Shown: positions 40,285 through 51,138 of the stretch, one piece after another
Position numbering within the stretch: position 1 is the first letter of the stretch
Layout: each line of letters begins with the position of its first letter
Source: Triangularia verruculosa
Taxonomy: Eukaryota > Ascomycota > Sordariomycetes > Sordariales > Podosporaceae
Assembly: GCA_033296885.1 (NCBI GenBank)
Contig: MU864025.1
Span: 1-64,000, forward strand
Direction: 5' to 3'
Length of the DNA stretch: 64,000 bases
The notes under the pieces: model-generated
Seen by the model: the letters and a program-made list of their open reading frames with translations, nothing else
The model's database searches: none
Told to the model about the DNA's origin: nothing
Program-made: the position numbers and the translations under genes

Positions 40285-41118
40285 ACGGTGACGGCGATCA
40301 TCTGTGGGAGGACATGGCAGTGTAAATACCTTTGTTGAGTGTTGTTATATATTGAGTCGTTGTATTGTTTGATGGTGGCATGAGCTCTGCTGGTAATCCA
40401 CGATTAGGGTGACCATCGTTAGTCGATTGCCAGGCGGACATTATTATTGGGATACGGATGTCTATCTTAGATTTGTGCATGTTTTATCTACGACCTCCGT
40501 CTTCCCATTCCTCGGCGAAGTAACAGACAGCTACATCGAAAAAAAGCACACAAAAAGGGCTCCGCTTCCAGTACTTTTGTTTTTACTTCTTTCTTTTAAC
40601 AAGCATTAAGCAAGTATGTCGCTTTATATAGTAGTTCCCTCTCACTCTCTTCCAGCGAAGTAGCTAAATCTACTTAGAATAAATAACTAAACTACCGTAA
40701 GGTCCTTCGCTTTCCATATTAAAAACACCATCGTTATTATTTTACAGTTAAGTTGCCTACCTAATCTTTTTAAAGATAGCCCGAAACATATTTTTTCTTA
40801 AGTTAACTTGAATTACATCTACTATTCCAGTAGGGTAGTGAATATTACTATGCTATATTGACATCACCTTAAGGCAATGAATACAAAGAATGTGGTTAAG
40901 ACTACATATTTTCTTATTAATCAGTGATTTCTATTCATAATCTACCTGAGGTGAGTTTTTATCTTTGCCTTTTATCCAAAGCGGAGTGGTGCCATTTTCG
41001 TCTGCTCCAAGCCATCAACGCAAAAATCCAATAAAGCATTATCAACTATTTCAAAAGCACCATCAACCAACTCGCTCACAATATTTCATCATCATCATCA
41101 ACATCATTACCCCCTTTC
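40285..41118. other. Convergent intergenic region with an A/T-rich island
   Basis: This lies between GH45 (+) and the DNAJC11-like gene (-). Positions of about 40600-40960 are clearly A/T-richer than the rest of the window, with few CpG. That could be a relic of repeat-induced mutation, but no transposon frame is recognisable. Confidence 0.55.
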
Positions 41119-43581
41119 TCAAGGTAGCCTCAACTCCTCCCTCCCCTCCACCTCCACACTATACTCCTTATACCCCCACAAATACCTCACCCTCAACACC
41201 TTCCCATGCTGCCCCGCCATCGGATTCGGATCCCAAAACCCAAGCAACTTCCCCTTCTTCACCCCCCTCGGAATCTCCAACCTCCCCCCATCATCCACCA
41301 GCGCCGCCAGCGCAATCGTCACATCCGCCACCTCCTCCGGCGGCGCATTCCTCACCCCATACTTCGCCGACAAAATCACCAACCCCCCCCTCTGCCTCTC
41401 CTCCCTCTGCCTCCCCTCCGCCCCCGTAGCCAAAATAACCGTCAGCTCATCCGCCTCCGTCCTCCTCTTATTAATATACTGCCTCAGCGCAGCCGGATTA
41501 ATCCCCGGCCCCCTCGCCTTCGCAACAGCCCTCCTCTGCCTTTGCCTCTGCTTGTAAAGCTCATACGCAGCCATAGTCGCAAACGGGAATACCGTGCTCC
41601 AAAACAACACCTTCATCGACAGCTTCGACCTCCCTGCTCCGGAAGCCATGAGGAACGGCAGGGAGAACCTCTGCCCTAACCGTGACCAGTACAGCGATAA
41701 ATGCACGTTGGAGGGCGACAGCCCGAATTCCAACCCCGCCTTGGAGAACCGCCCGAACGATTTCAGCGCGCGGAAGGCGAGGTAAAAGTCCTTTTGGACG
41801 GTACCCGCTAGTTCGACTTCCCCTCTGATACCACCTTTTTGTCTCCCTGGGAGGTACGACGCGAAAAAATCGCGGCCGTAGCGGAGGTAGCCGGCGATGT
41901 TGCCAGGAGTAAAACCGGTGGAGATGGTCCAGCTGCCGGGTTTGTTCTCGTCTAGATCTGCGTCGAGGACGGACAGTCCCCGGACGGAGGGTTTGGTTAG
42001 GGATTTGCCTTGGTGGATTCCGAGGTCGGGTTGGGCGAAGCTGTACCCGACTTCGAGGGTTGGGGGGTTGGTGAAGGAGGATAGGGAGCGGGTGCCAAAG
42101 GTTTGGGAGAAGGGAGTGATATCGGTGTTTGCTTTTGAGCGGGATCGGCCGAGGTTGAAGAGAGAAAGGTCACCGGAATCGGCGATGAGGAAGGCGGTGC
42201 CGTTGGAGTCAGTGCCGACTCGCTTGTGGGCTGCAAGGCCAAAGTTGCTGATGTTGTGGGACCAGACTTTGGAGGCGAAGAGCTCGAGGTTGATGGGGGC
42301 TGTTGGGTCGTGGAGCAGGGGGATGGAGTGGCCTACTCTGAGTGAGGTGACTGGGTGGGGGAGGGGGGATACGTCTGTTTCGATGATGAGGTCTGGGATT
42401 TGGGGGTGCTGTGGGGTTTTGGGGTCTCTCCAGGTCATCTCCTGGCGGAAGGAGAGGTTCAAGGCCGGGAGAAAGCGGGAGGATAGGAGTTGGTCTAGAC
42501 GGCGACGGCTGTGGATGGATGGGCCTGGGGGCTGGTAGCGGTCGAGCACCAGAGGCGCGAGTCGGAGAGGGTCATCGAGGAGGCCGTGGACTGAGCCGGT
42601 GAGGGTGAGGGATGGGTCGGTGAACCTGATTGGAGACTTGGTTACAACCTTCTTTTGCTGCTCCTGTTGTTGGACTGGTGGCTTCTTTTCAGCTTCTTCT
42701 GAATCATCGAAAAACTTGGCAAGTACTATCGCTGCTTCCTCGAACGGTTCCTTCAGTCCTGGCAAGGCCACGGTGGCAGATTTCTGAAGCGCAAAATCCA
42801 ACACCTCTACTCCGGGGTTTCCACGCTTCGCGAGCTCCTCGGAGGACATGAGTAAGGGTGAGGCGTTGAGCCTGAGCCCCAGGTCTGTCGTTGCTCGCGC
42901 ATCCCGTCGCGTGAGAAGGATATACTGATCCTGGAGTTTGCTCTCATACGTGCTCTGCTTTTCTGGTCCAAGCAAGGCAATGTCAAGCTCGGCCTCGTCC
43001 TCCTCTGACTCATATCCTTCAATGGTGGAAAGATCATAACCAATTCTCCGAGATGGGTCGGCGAGGACTTCATATGCTGCCTGAACCAATCCCAGATAAA
43101 ATCCAGCAGTGCTCTGTAGAGGTTCGGACTGCCTCTCCACGGCAAGGACTTGAATAAGACGATTATAGGCAGCCTGGACCTCTTCCCTCCTCAAGGCTGG
43201 CCCTTTTTTGGCCAGACACATAAGTTCATAGTAGCTTCTGTCCAGAGGGCCATCTGCGAACAGCTTCCTGATGACCTCCCTTTCGGCGGCGATCTTCTCA
43301 TCATGATCGTCTCCCCCCAGGTGCTCAGACGCCAGGGTTGAGCCCACAAAGGAGGAAGCGTCGTCAAAATCAAACTCTAGCACGCTCCTGGTTGCGGCAA
43401 ACTGTTCGCGGAGAGAATAACGGTCTGTCTCAGCAGCTGGAGGGCGCAGTGATTGGCGATCAGCCTCGGCTGGACGTGCCGCTCTCTGGGAGCCATGGTT
43501 AGCTGGAGCTCTGGACCGATGGGACCGGATAGAGCGCGTGTCCTCGTAGGTGGAGGGAGGTCTATTCGTCCTTCGCGACAT
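41119..43581 (-). CDS. DNAJC11-like protein with a J-domain lacking HPD
   Basis: Single exon, 820 residues from the ATG at 43581 (ctcaccATGtc). The N-terminal 60 residues are Arg/Ser-rich and disordered. A J-like domain spans about 115-190: DRSYYELMCLAKKG, EVQAAYNRLIQVLAVERQSE, then YEVLADPSRRIGYD. The spacing fits a J-domain, but the HPD tripeptide needed to stimulate Hsp70 is replaced by AVE. The middle is beta-rich and the C-terminus (about 690-820) matches the DNAJC11 C-terminal region (GFWDPNPMAGQHGKVLRVRYLWG near the end). A basic segment KQRQRQRRAVAKARG follows a hydrophobic stretch near residue 670. Human DNAJC11 is a mitochondrial outer-membrane protein associated with MICOS. A similar location here is inference. 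Confidence 0.85.
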   Translation of the reverse strand: MSRRTNRPPSTYEDTRSIRSHRSRAPANHGSQRAARPAEADRQSLRPPAAETDRYSLREQFAATRSVLEFDFDDASSFVGSTLASEHLGGDDHDEKIAAEREVIRKLFADGPLDRSYYELMCLAKKGPALRREEVQAAYNRLIQVLAVERQSEPLQSTAGFYLGLVQAAYEVLADPSRRIGYDLSTIEGYESEEDEAELDIALLGPEKQSTYESKLQDQYILLTRRDARATTDLGLRLNASPLLMSSEELAKRGNPGVEVLDFALQKSATVALPGLKEPFEEAAIVLAKFFDDSEEAEKKPPVQQQEQQKKVVTKSPIRFTDPSLTLTGSVHGLLDDPLRLAPLVLDRYQPPGPSIHSRRRLDQLLSSRFLPALNLSFRQEMTWRDPKTPQHPQIPDLIIETDVSPLPHPVTSLRVGHSIPLLHDPTAPINLELFASKVWSHNISNFGLAAHKRVGTDSNGTAFLIADSGDLSLFNLGRSRSKANTDITPFSQTFGTRSLSSFTNPPTLEVGYSFAQPDLGIHQGKSLTKPSVRGLSVLDADLDENKPGSWTISTGFTPGNIAGYLRYGRDFFASYLPGRQKGGIRGEVELAGTVQKDFYLAFRALKSFGRFSKAGLEFGLSPSNVHLSLYWSRLGQRFSLPFLMASGAGRSKLSMKVLFWSTVFPFATMAAYELYKQRQRQRRAVAKARGPGINPAALRQYINKRRTEADELTVILATGAEGRQREERQRGGLVILSAKYGVRNAPPEEVADVTIALAALVDDGGRLEIPRGVKKGKLLGFWDPNPMAGQHGKVLRVRYLWGYKEYSVEVEGREELRLP

Positions 43582-44329
43582 GGTGAGGGTGAGCTGACTG
43601 GGAAATGGAAAAGAAAAGAGAGAAAGAATGATCCAAGAATACACTACATGTATCCCTAGACAGAGAATCGGGTTAGGTATCGCGGGGCAACATGATGCAG
43701 GCCGCTGAGTGGTTCAACAGGTGCCGAGCCTTCTGATGCTACACGGTGACAGGGGGCTGGGCTGCTAGCTTGTTTGAGGGGCCGACTTGACATGCTGCCG
43801 ACCTGACAAGTTGCCCAGACTTCCCAAGGAATAGACGCGTAAGGTTTTGCTGCCAGTGACAGGACTAAGATGGAGAATAGGACTTGAGCTGCGCCTCATC
43901 CGACGCCTCTTCGGTCTTGGGAGATAACACTACGGAGTTTGATACGGAGTATACCGAGTACAAATACAGTCAACTCCAAACTGATCATCTTTTTGACGTT
44001 GTACAAATTACAAAAGGACCACCCACACACCTGCAACCTAACCTGCAAGCGGCGGGCAATTACTGAATACAGGCAGTCAACTTCCCTTATCGGCTTATCG
44101 GCTTATCGGTCGGTGCAACGGCTGCCGGGCATCCCTGCAACGCTAAACGGCAAGCGCAGACGCGCGCCTCGTCAAAGGGCTCTCTCTCTCTTCTCTCAAA
44201 AAGATGCTGGCCGTGTGCCCCTCACTCTGTCTGCTGACATTGGGCGCCCTCTCGCCCGCACCACCGCCAATTTGCAACATCGATCCCACCGCCCTCCTCC
44301 CCGCGCACACGAGCGCAAACGTCTCCAGA
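43582..44329. other. Divergent promoter region, DNAJC11-like and CK2 alpha
   Basis: 748 bases with no gene. Short direct repeats are visible: cggagt copies at 43933-43965 and three cttatcgg copies at 44086-44109. A pyrimidine-rich leader (44180-44330) precedes CK2. Confidence 0.55.
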
Positions 44330-45597
44330 ATGGCCAGAGTCTATGCCGATGTCAACCAGAACATGCCCAGGAGCTACTGGGACTATGATTCTGTCAACAT
44401 CAGTACGCCCGCTTTCCCTTCTCATCCACGCACAGCACACGCCATGCTAACACTCATGTCCAACCACAGGCTGGGGCGCTCTCGAAAACTACGAGGTGGT
44501 TCGCAAGATCGGTTCGTCTTCTTTCTTCTTTTCTTCGCATCATACACGACTCGCTGACCGCCCCTCTCCTTCTCTCCCCACCCAGGCCGCGGAAAGTACT
44601 CTGAAGTCTTCGAGGGCATCAACGTCGTCAACTACCAAAAATGCGTCATCAAGGTGCTCAAGCCCGTAAAAAAGAAGAAGATCAAGCGCGAGATCAAGAT
44701 CCTGCAGAACCTGGCCGGCGGGCCCAACATCGTTGCCCTGCTCGACGTGGTTAGGGACTCGCAGAGTAAAACTCCATCTCTGATCTTCGAGTTTGTCAAC
44801 AACACCGACTTCCGAACCCTGTACCCCAAATTTGTCGACATCGATGTGCGCTACTACATCTACGAGCTTCTCAAGGCTCTCGACTACTGCCACAGCAAGG
44901 GCATCATGCACCGCGACGTGAAGCCTCATAACGTTATGATCGACCATGAGAACAGAAAGGTCTGTCTTGTTGCATCTTGAAATTCAATCTATTTACATCA
45001 CGCTGACACAGGACTCAAAAGTTGCGCCTGATCGACTGGGGTCTCGCCGAATTCTACCACCCCGGCACCGAGTATAACGTGCGCGTCGCTTCCCGCTACT
45101 TCAAGGGTCCGGAGCTGCTCGTCGACTACCAGGAATACGACTACAGCCTGGACATGTGGAGTTTGGGCGCCATGTTCGCGTCCATGATCTTCCGCAAGGA
45201 GCCCTTCTTTCACGGTCAGAGCAACGCCGATCAGCTCGTTAAGATCGCCAAGGTGCTCGGAACCGACGACCTCTTCGACTACCTAGACAAGTACGAAATC
45301 GAGCTCGACACACAGTACGACGACATCCTGGGCCGCTTCCAAAAGAAGCCCTGGCACAGCTTCATCACTGCCGACAACCAACGATTTGTCTCGAACGAGG
45401 CCATCGATTTCCTCGACAAGCTGCTCCGATATGACCATGCGGTATGACTTGCGCAAACCTCTCGATCCAAAGTCTGTAAAGTACTGACAAAAGCACAGGA
45501 ACGTCTGACCGCCAAAGAAGCCATGGCCCACCCCTACTTTGCCCCAATTCGCGACGAGGGCATCCTCCAGCGGTATCTCGCCGGCGAAGCAATCTAG
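44330..45597 (+). CDS. cka: Casein kinase 2 catalytic subunit alpha
   Basis: The CDS is join(44330..44402, 44470..44511, 44586..44959, 45022..45441, 45499..45597), 335 residues. Five exons all join in phase, including a 42-nt exon 2. CK2 hallmarks are visible: the N-terminal [20 protein letters not shown], the Gly loop [11 protein letters not shown], Lys61, the basic helix [15 protein letters not shown], the catalytic loop HRDVKPHN with Asp149, and DWG (Asp168) instead of DFG. It is a constitutive, acidophilic Ser/Thr kinase, normally with beta subunits encoded elsewhere, acting in nucleus and cytosol. In Neurospora it is a clock kinase. The third acceptor at 45020-45021 is chosen because the nearer cacag would break the frame. 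The same frame stays open 40 codons beyond the TAG. Confidence 0.96.
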
Positions 45598-47233
45598 AGG
45601 AGGAGAAACGGGAAGGAGACCAATGATTTCTGGGATCATGCTTTTGAAGACCCCTGGATTGCCGAAGAGTGGAGGAAACTCGAGGCGTCAGGCACCCTCC
45701 AGAACTCCCCAAGGGAATAGCCATGCGCAGGATTTGATTTGATACCAGGCTGCTGGAGTTCGGAAAGGGAGGGTCGGTGGGAGACATGTCGAGGGGAGAG
45801 AAGGAGGAGAATGGGAAAGGAACAAACACTACTTGAATAAAGTACTTAAGTCAATATCTTTGGTTGCGACTAGAAATGGCAAGGAGTATGGGATTCTTTT
45901 TCATCCAGTCGAGGGGCCGGTTAATGCTCTTCTGTGAGGCGGTCGGAGACGTGGTGGTGTGGGCGTGGGCGGGATAGGTAGCGAATCGATGTTTTGAGAT
46001 TTGGCTGGTTGCTTCCTGGGGTGGGATTTACACCCATAAACTCATATGTTGGCGACTTGAACGCTCTTCTTTGCTGGAACCCCTGATGTATAGGTTGAAT
46101 ACTTTGCTGCTCTTGGAGGTATCTGAATTAACGCAAAGTAACTTCCAAACGGCAGCAAATGTTCAGTTTATTCATGGACTTTGGTGTTTTTGGTGTTTTC
46201 ACAGGATTGTGGTTTGAGAGGATGATTACTTTACAGCTCTGCTTTATCACCACTATTCGTTTTCACAGCTAGATTTTATATCGTTGTGATTTTTCACAGT
46301 ATATAGCTATCCCTTGCACAGCTCTTGTTTTTTGGCACTTTATAATTTCATAGCTATCCTTTCTTACGGCTCTCTTTGTTCACAGCATACAGGTATCCCT
46401 TCCGCAGCTATCCCTTTTGTAGCTCTTGATCTCTGCCGCCTCGTGTTTTCACAGCCATCTTTACTCACAGCATTCTTTTCTCACAGTTATACTTTTCATA
46501 GCTATTACTCTTACCGCTATTTTCATAGCTATTATTCTTCACAGCTACTATTTCTATTCTACACTTACCCTTCTTTACTTTTATCATTTTCTCAGCTATC
46601 CCTTTTTATAACTCTTATTATTTACAGTTATTATTATTTACAAATATCATTTTCTCAGCTATCTATACTTACAGCTCTCTCTTCTCACAGCTAGGTTACT
46701 GATAGTTGTGGCTTTTCACAGTTGTCACCCTTCACGGCTATCGTTATTCACAGCTATTATTTTTCTACAGCTATCCTTCTTTACAGCTATCCTTTTCACA
46801 ACGATCCTTTGCACACTGATCCTTTTTCACTCTGATCATTCTTCAAAGCTATCGTCTTCACAGCTCAGCTTCATTTATCTCAGCCCCCCAAGCCTCAAAA
46901 CAAATTCACAAATAGACCACTCAACAAGGAGCTGGGGGTATTTCATGTCAAAAGAGCGTATCTCAAATTCAACCCGGTCGTCATAAAATCATGAGAAAGA
47001 AAGACAACAGAAGATATAAACCAAGTCAAATAGCAACAAACAAACACCACCTCAGCCATAACAATCCCGACCATCTTCCCATTTCTCACAACCCCCGTTA
47101 AACATCCCCAGAGAAACCACTGCCAGATAAAATCCAACCGCCACCACCACTATTTCGCACAACCCTGGTGATTCCAGCATCATCCAGGATGCGTGCGCTT
47201 CTTCGATGTCTTCATCGCCGAATACAAACAACG
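45598..47233. other. Convergent repeat-rich intergenic region
   Basis: This follows CK2 (+) and precedes, in convergent orientation, the minus-strand AAA region. The main content is the second TTTCACAGCT array. No convincing gene lies in 45730-46220 or 46880-47233. Confidence 0.6.
46225..46875. repeat. Degenerate TTTCACAGCT array, copy B
   Basis: At least six exact CACAGCT cores plus many variants (catagctat, tacagctat, ctcagctat, cacagcca) are spaced 12-30 bases in T-rich sequence. It has the same orientation and unit as the array at 23480-24000, but CTAT endings predominate. Confidence 0.8.
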
Positions 47234-47858
47234 TTAGCTCTGTCCCAGCGCGTCAAAAAACAGTCTCTCAGTCTCATTGCAAGGAATGTCTTCCCAAGCC
47301 TTCAGCACCCGGCCGTTGAGCATCGAGGGGGAGAGCCGTGCTTTGGATGGGGAGGGGGTGAAGGTTATTTCGGCGTTGTCGTGTGTCAGGAAGGGGAGTC
47401 TAAAGTAGCGTTTTGATTGGGTGGGGAGGGGGGGGGAAGGGGGATGACTGGGGGGTGTGGGTGAGTGTGGTGGTCGTCTTCGTCTTCGCTGGAACTAGAG
47501 AGGATTAGTTCTTGGAGGAGCTTATACAGGTTGAGGAGATGGTTGTTGTGTCTCGAGACTGAGGGGTTGGTGGCGATAGGGTGGCAGGGCGTGGTACACA
47601 ACGGTGGCTCCCAGCCATCGTGTACTCGTTCATTGAAGATCCGTTTAAGGATGCTTTTCCCAGTTGTCGTGTACACAGCCGTTTAGGAATGAAGGGGAAC
47701 GTTTTGCTGTGAGTAGTTTGAGATACCACTGGGTTCTGACGGATTGTTGTTCTAATAGGAGAAGTTGGCTGCGGTATTCATCCCGTCGAAGGGGGTGGTT
47801 GATGGGGAGTTTTTGGGTTGGATCGGCGGTCTCTTCCTCTTCTTCCTCCTCAACGTCG
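47234..47858 (-). other. Unresolved coding-like segments, probable extra exons
   Basis: Two stretches look coded on the minus strand. The first (47858-47645) follows a good acceptor (ctaac branch, gacag) and reads acidic (DVEEEEEEETADPTQ) then helical (DEYRSQLLLLEQQ). It joins in phase to the AAA gene if a GTAGGT donor at 47958 is used, giving 844 residues. The second ends at TAA 47234-47236 and includes NGRVLKAWEDIPCNETERLF. A third frame between them (47676-47386) carries NLYKLLQELILSSSSEDEDD. They are either C-terminal exons of the AAA gene or a separate small gene. I could not find a full splice path. Confidence 0.35.
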
Positions 47859-47954
47859 CTGTCACGTCGTTAGTTACATATTATCATATTGTCAGAAGCG
47901 ACTCACCAGATACAAGCACCAAACTCCCACCAAACAAAAAAGAAAAGAACTAAC

Positions 47955-50547
47955 CTACTCTTCCATCTCCTCATCCTCATCCCTCCTCACCCTCTTCTTC
48001 CGCTGCTCATCCCCCTCCCCACCCCCCTTCCTCTTCCCCCCCAAAAAATCCCGAAACCCCCTCCTCAACCCCTCCACAACCTCCAAATCCTCCACCCTCA
48101 CCTCAATCGTCCCCTTCAACCCCCTCTCTGTTGCCTCAAACTCCGCCAACGCCACCGCCGTCTGCAACCCATTCCTAATCTCCCTCCCATTCCACTCCAA
48201 CCCCCCCTTTCTTCTCACCCACTCCCTCACCTCCCTCCCCACCACCACTCCCCCTTTACTCTCCCTCTCCAACCGATCAAACCCCACCTCCCAAATCCCC
48301 CCCCTCTGCTCAGCATCAAGTTCCCTGTAATGCAGCGCTACATGAATCCGACTCGTAAACGCATCATCAAAACTCTCCGCTCTGTTTGTCGTAAGAATTA
48401 AGACACCCCGGTAATACTCCAGCGCCCGCAAAAAAACAGACACCAGCCCGTTCCGTCGCAGGTCCTTCGTCTGTCGACGCTCGAGATAGACATCTGCCTC
48501 GTCGATCAAGACAAGAGCACCAAACCGTTCGCCTAGCGTGAGGTAGTACTGTAGCGATGTCTCGACTTCGGGCGGGGAGAAGGAGGGCGAGATGTCCCCT
48601 GAAGTAAGAGAGAGAAGGGGGCGGCGGGTGAGGAGGGCTGAGCACTCCGCGGTGAGGGTTTTGCCCACGCCTGGGGAGCCGTGGAGGAGGAAGATGCGGC
48701 CGAGGCCTTTGTCTGGGATGATGTCGGAGGGCCAGGGGTGGAGGTTCCCTTTTCCGTTCTTGTTGCTGGAAGAGGAAAACTTGGACATCATCGCTTTGAT
48801 GGTGAGTTTGACTTCTGGGTCCAGGACGAGGTGTTTGAATGCGTCGGAATCATCCTTGATCTCACTCAGCCCAGATATGTGGAGGTGTGCTGCAACAACA
48901 GTTAGTAAACACGATTACAACAGAAAGGTAGAGAGAACTCACCCCATCTCCTCTCCCTAACCACAAACCCCGGTATCAACGGCCCGATAACCCTGAAATA
49001 CTCCTCCTCTTTCTCCGGTAGTTTCCCTGCTTTAGGGTCAAGATTATCCCACCCCGCCCACTCACTCTTTTCTTCCTTTTGCCCCCCCTTACAACTCTCA
49101 CACCCACACATTCCCTTCACCTGTGGCAATCGATCCTCCCTCGCAGGATTCGTCCTCTCATCCCACATCTTTGGGGGTGTACACATGAACCTATTCCTCG
49201 CATTCGGAGCTTGCTCCGCAAACCGCTCGTATCCCTCCGGATCAACGATAACCTTCCCGGTGATCTAACACCTTCATCAGTATCTCTTCGCTTTAATATC
49301 AGGTAGGTAGGCAGGGTACTTACCAACCCCGCCCTCCTCCCCTTCTCCCCCCCAAGGTACCCTTCATATTCCCTATAATATACCCCCACCCCCGCCAAAG
49401 CCCAGTACATCCTCCCTCTGTCAACCATCCGCTCTCGCACCTTATATCCAACCCACCTCCCCGGCACAACCGGCAACGAACCTATCTCCCTCTCCCCATC
49501 CCACGGGTACACCACCCTCTGTATCATCACCCTCTTCATCACCCCCTTTCTGTAGGTCAAATTCCACATATAGACCAGCATCCCCTGCTGTCCATAGATC
49601 TCCCCAGTCGTGGTGGTGGTTGGCTCCATCTGCCTAGCAGACGACGACAGAAAGTTAATCCCCGAAACGACGTAAGCTGTGTTTTCGCTCCCCACGGACC
49701 GGTAGACGACGGAGCCGGGTTTGAGGAGGTGGTAAAAGTAATCGTACGTCGCCCTCCCCTCAGCCCACCGTTTCTTCTCCTGTTCCAACCCCTCCCCATA
49801 CAACCCAGTCAAGAAATTGAAAAGTAGATCAATATGCCCCCCCCCCGTCGTTGCTGCATGACAACTCAGTTGCGCAGTTTTGTAAGCTTCGAGTTCCTCC
49901 CAATGATGCACCAAAACCAAATACGGCGCCGCGATCTTCAGCACTTCTTCCCCCCTGCTGATACCCTCAAACCCGGGGTAATACCCCACCACAGCCCTCA
50001 ACGCAGCCCTCAGATACTCAGAGTGCACCACCATCTCCCTTTTCACATAACCGCCACTACCGCTGCCACAACTCCCCATCATGGACGGGATCAGTTCCGG
50101 AGGTGGCATCTCGTTGTCGTCGTCGTTGTCGGAGAATTCGCCCAGGGAGTTGGGGGGTCGGTAGGTGGGGCGGTTCTGCTGTTCGTATTGGCGGGAGGGG
50201 GTGGTGATGGTGGTGTTTCGATTATGGGGGTTGAATTCGGGGGGTCGTGGTGGGTGGTGGTGGTGGACTGAAAGGGAGGGGGAGGGATGCCGTGGTGAAC
50301 TGGGGTTGTTAACAGTGGGATGAGAAAGGGGGAGAAGGGGGGAAAGGGGGGGACAGACTGTTGGTTATTTTACCGTCCGTCATGTTGATCGTCGTGTACA
50401 GGATACCCGTGGATTCATCGCGGCTGGCAAGGGGACGGCCAATGTCCTCGAAGCTTGCCACTGAGCTGGCGTAGTTCTGGATGTAATTGTTAGTGATTGG
50501 AGTGAGGGCTGGGTGGTGTTGCTTACGACGTCTTCGACTGTGTCCAT
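47955..50547 (-). CDS. Fungal AAA-family ATPase with DUF7025-type N-region
   Basis: The CDS is complement(join(47955..48889, 48943..49264, 49324..50267, 50374..50476, 50527..50547)), 774 residues, with all junctions in phase. The seven-codon first exon is MDTVEDV, and exon 3 uses the ctttcag acceptor at 50268 (the cccag at 50300 breaks the frame). The N-terminal half carries HSEYLRAALRAVV, HHWEELEAYK and a Cys cluster (GCESCKGG), typical of large filamentous-fungal AAA proteins of unknown role. The ATPase core has Walker A HGSPGVGKTLTAE, Walker B LVLIDEADVYLE, a sensor TTNRAESFD and an arginine-finger-like SRIHVALHY. The lid starts WNGREIRNGLQTA. The C-terminus is basic then acidic. The end at TAG 47955 is the simplest model, and an alternative spliced end is described separately. 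Its substrate is unknown. Confidence 0.82.
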
Positions 50548-51138
50548 GGTTGCTAGAGGGCCGTGAGTCTTATGATAGATAGGGAACACTGGCGACGGGA
50601 TATTGGTTGTCAAGAGAGATGAGTTGTTCAAGAACGAATACTCGAGACGACATGACGAGCGAACAAGCCCTTATATAGACCGAAAATAAGCATGCCTCCA
50701 ATATCCAATCGCCCGAAAACCACCCTCTATCCGATGCGTCGTGAGGCTTGGGAATCCGTAAACCTGCCTGCCACTGTTAGTCCACAGTCAGTAAACTTCC
50801 TAATCAGGCAATGGTCTGTGCACAAGACGTTGAATTTACAGAGTATGCTTGCTCGGAACCATTCCGCACTCGCTGTCAAGCCCAAGTCCTGCATATACAC
50901 GCCAGCCCCAAGACAACCGCCCCCCTTCACCAACCCAAGAACAAGTCCTACATCACATAGCACAATACTCAGTGATCAAAACACACTGACATTACCCCCT
51001 CCCGCGGAACACCTCCCTCATCTCAAATCATACAAAAACCATCCAGCGGAATCCCTCCGTCATTGCCCTTACACCTCCTTGTACATCTCGCCCACTGATA
51101 TCATCCACGCCATCCCGCCCCGTGATACAAAACAAACA
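50548..51138. other. Intergenic, AAA promoter and factor 3' end
   Basis: Both neighbours run on the minus strand. 591 bases with no supported gene. The C-rich frames on the plus strand are by-products of composition. Confidence 0.55.

Noticed and set aside
46943..47137. 64-codon minus-strand frame with hydrophobic segments
   Set aside because: Short, in T-rich spacer beside the repeat array. The hydrophobicity follows from composition.
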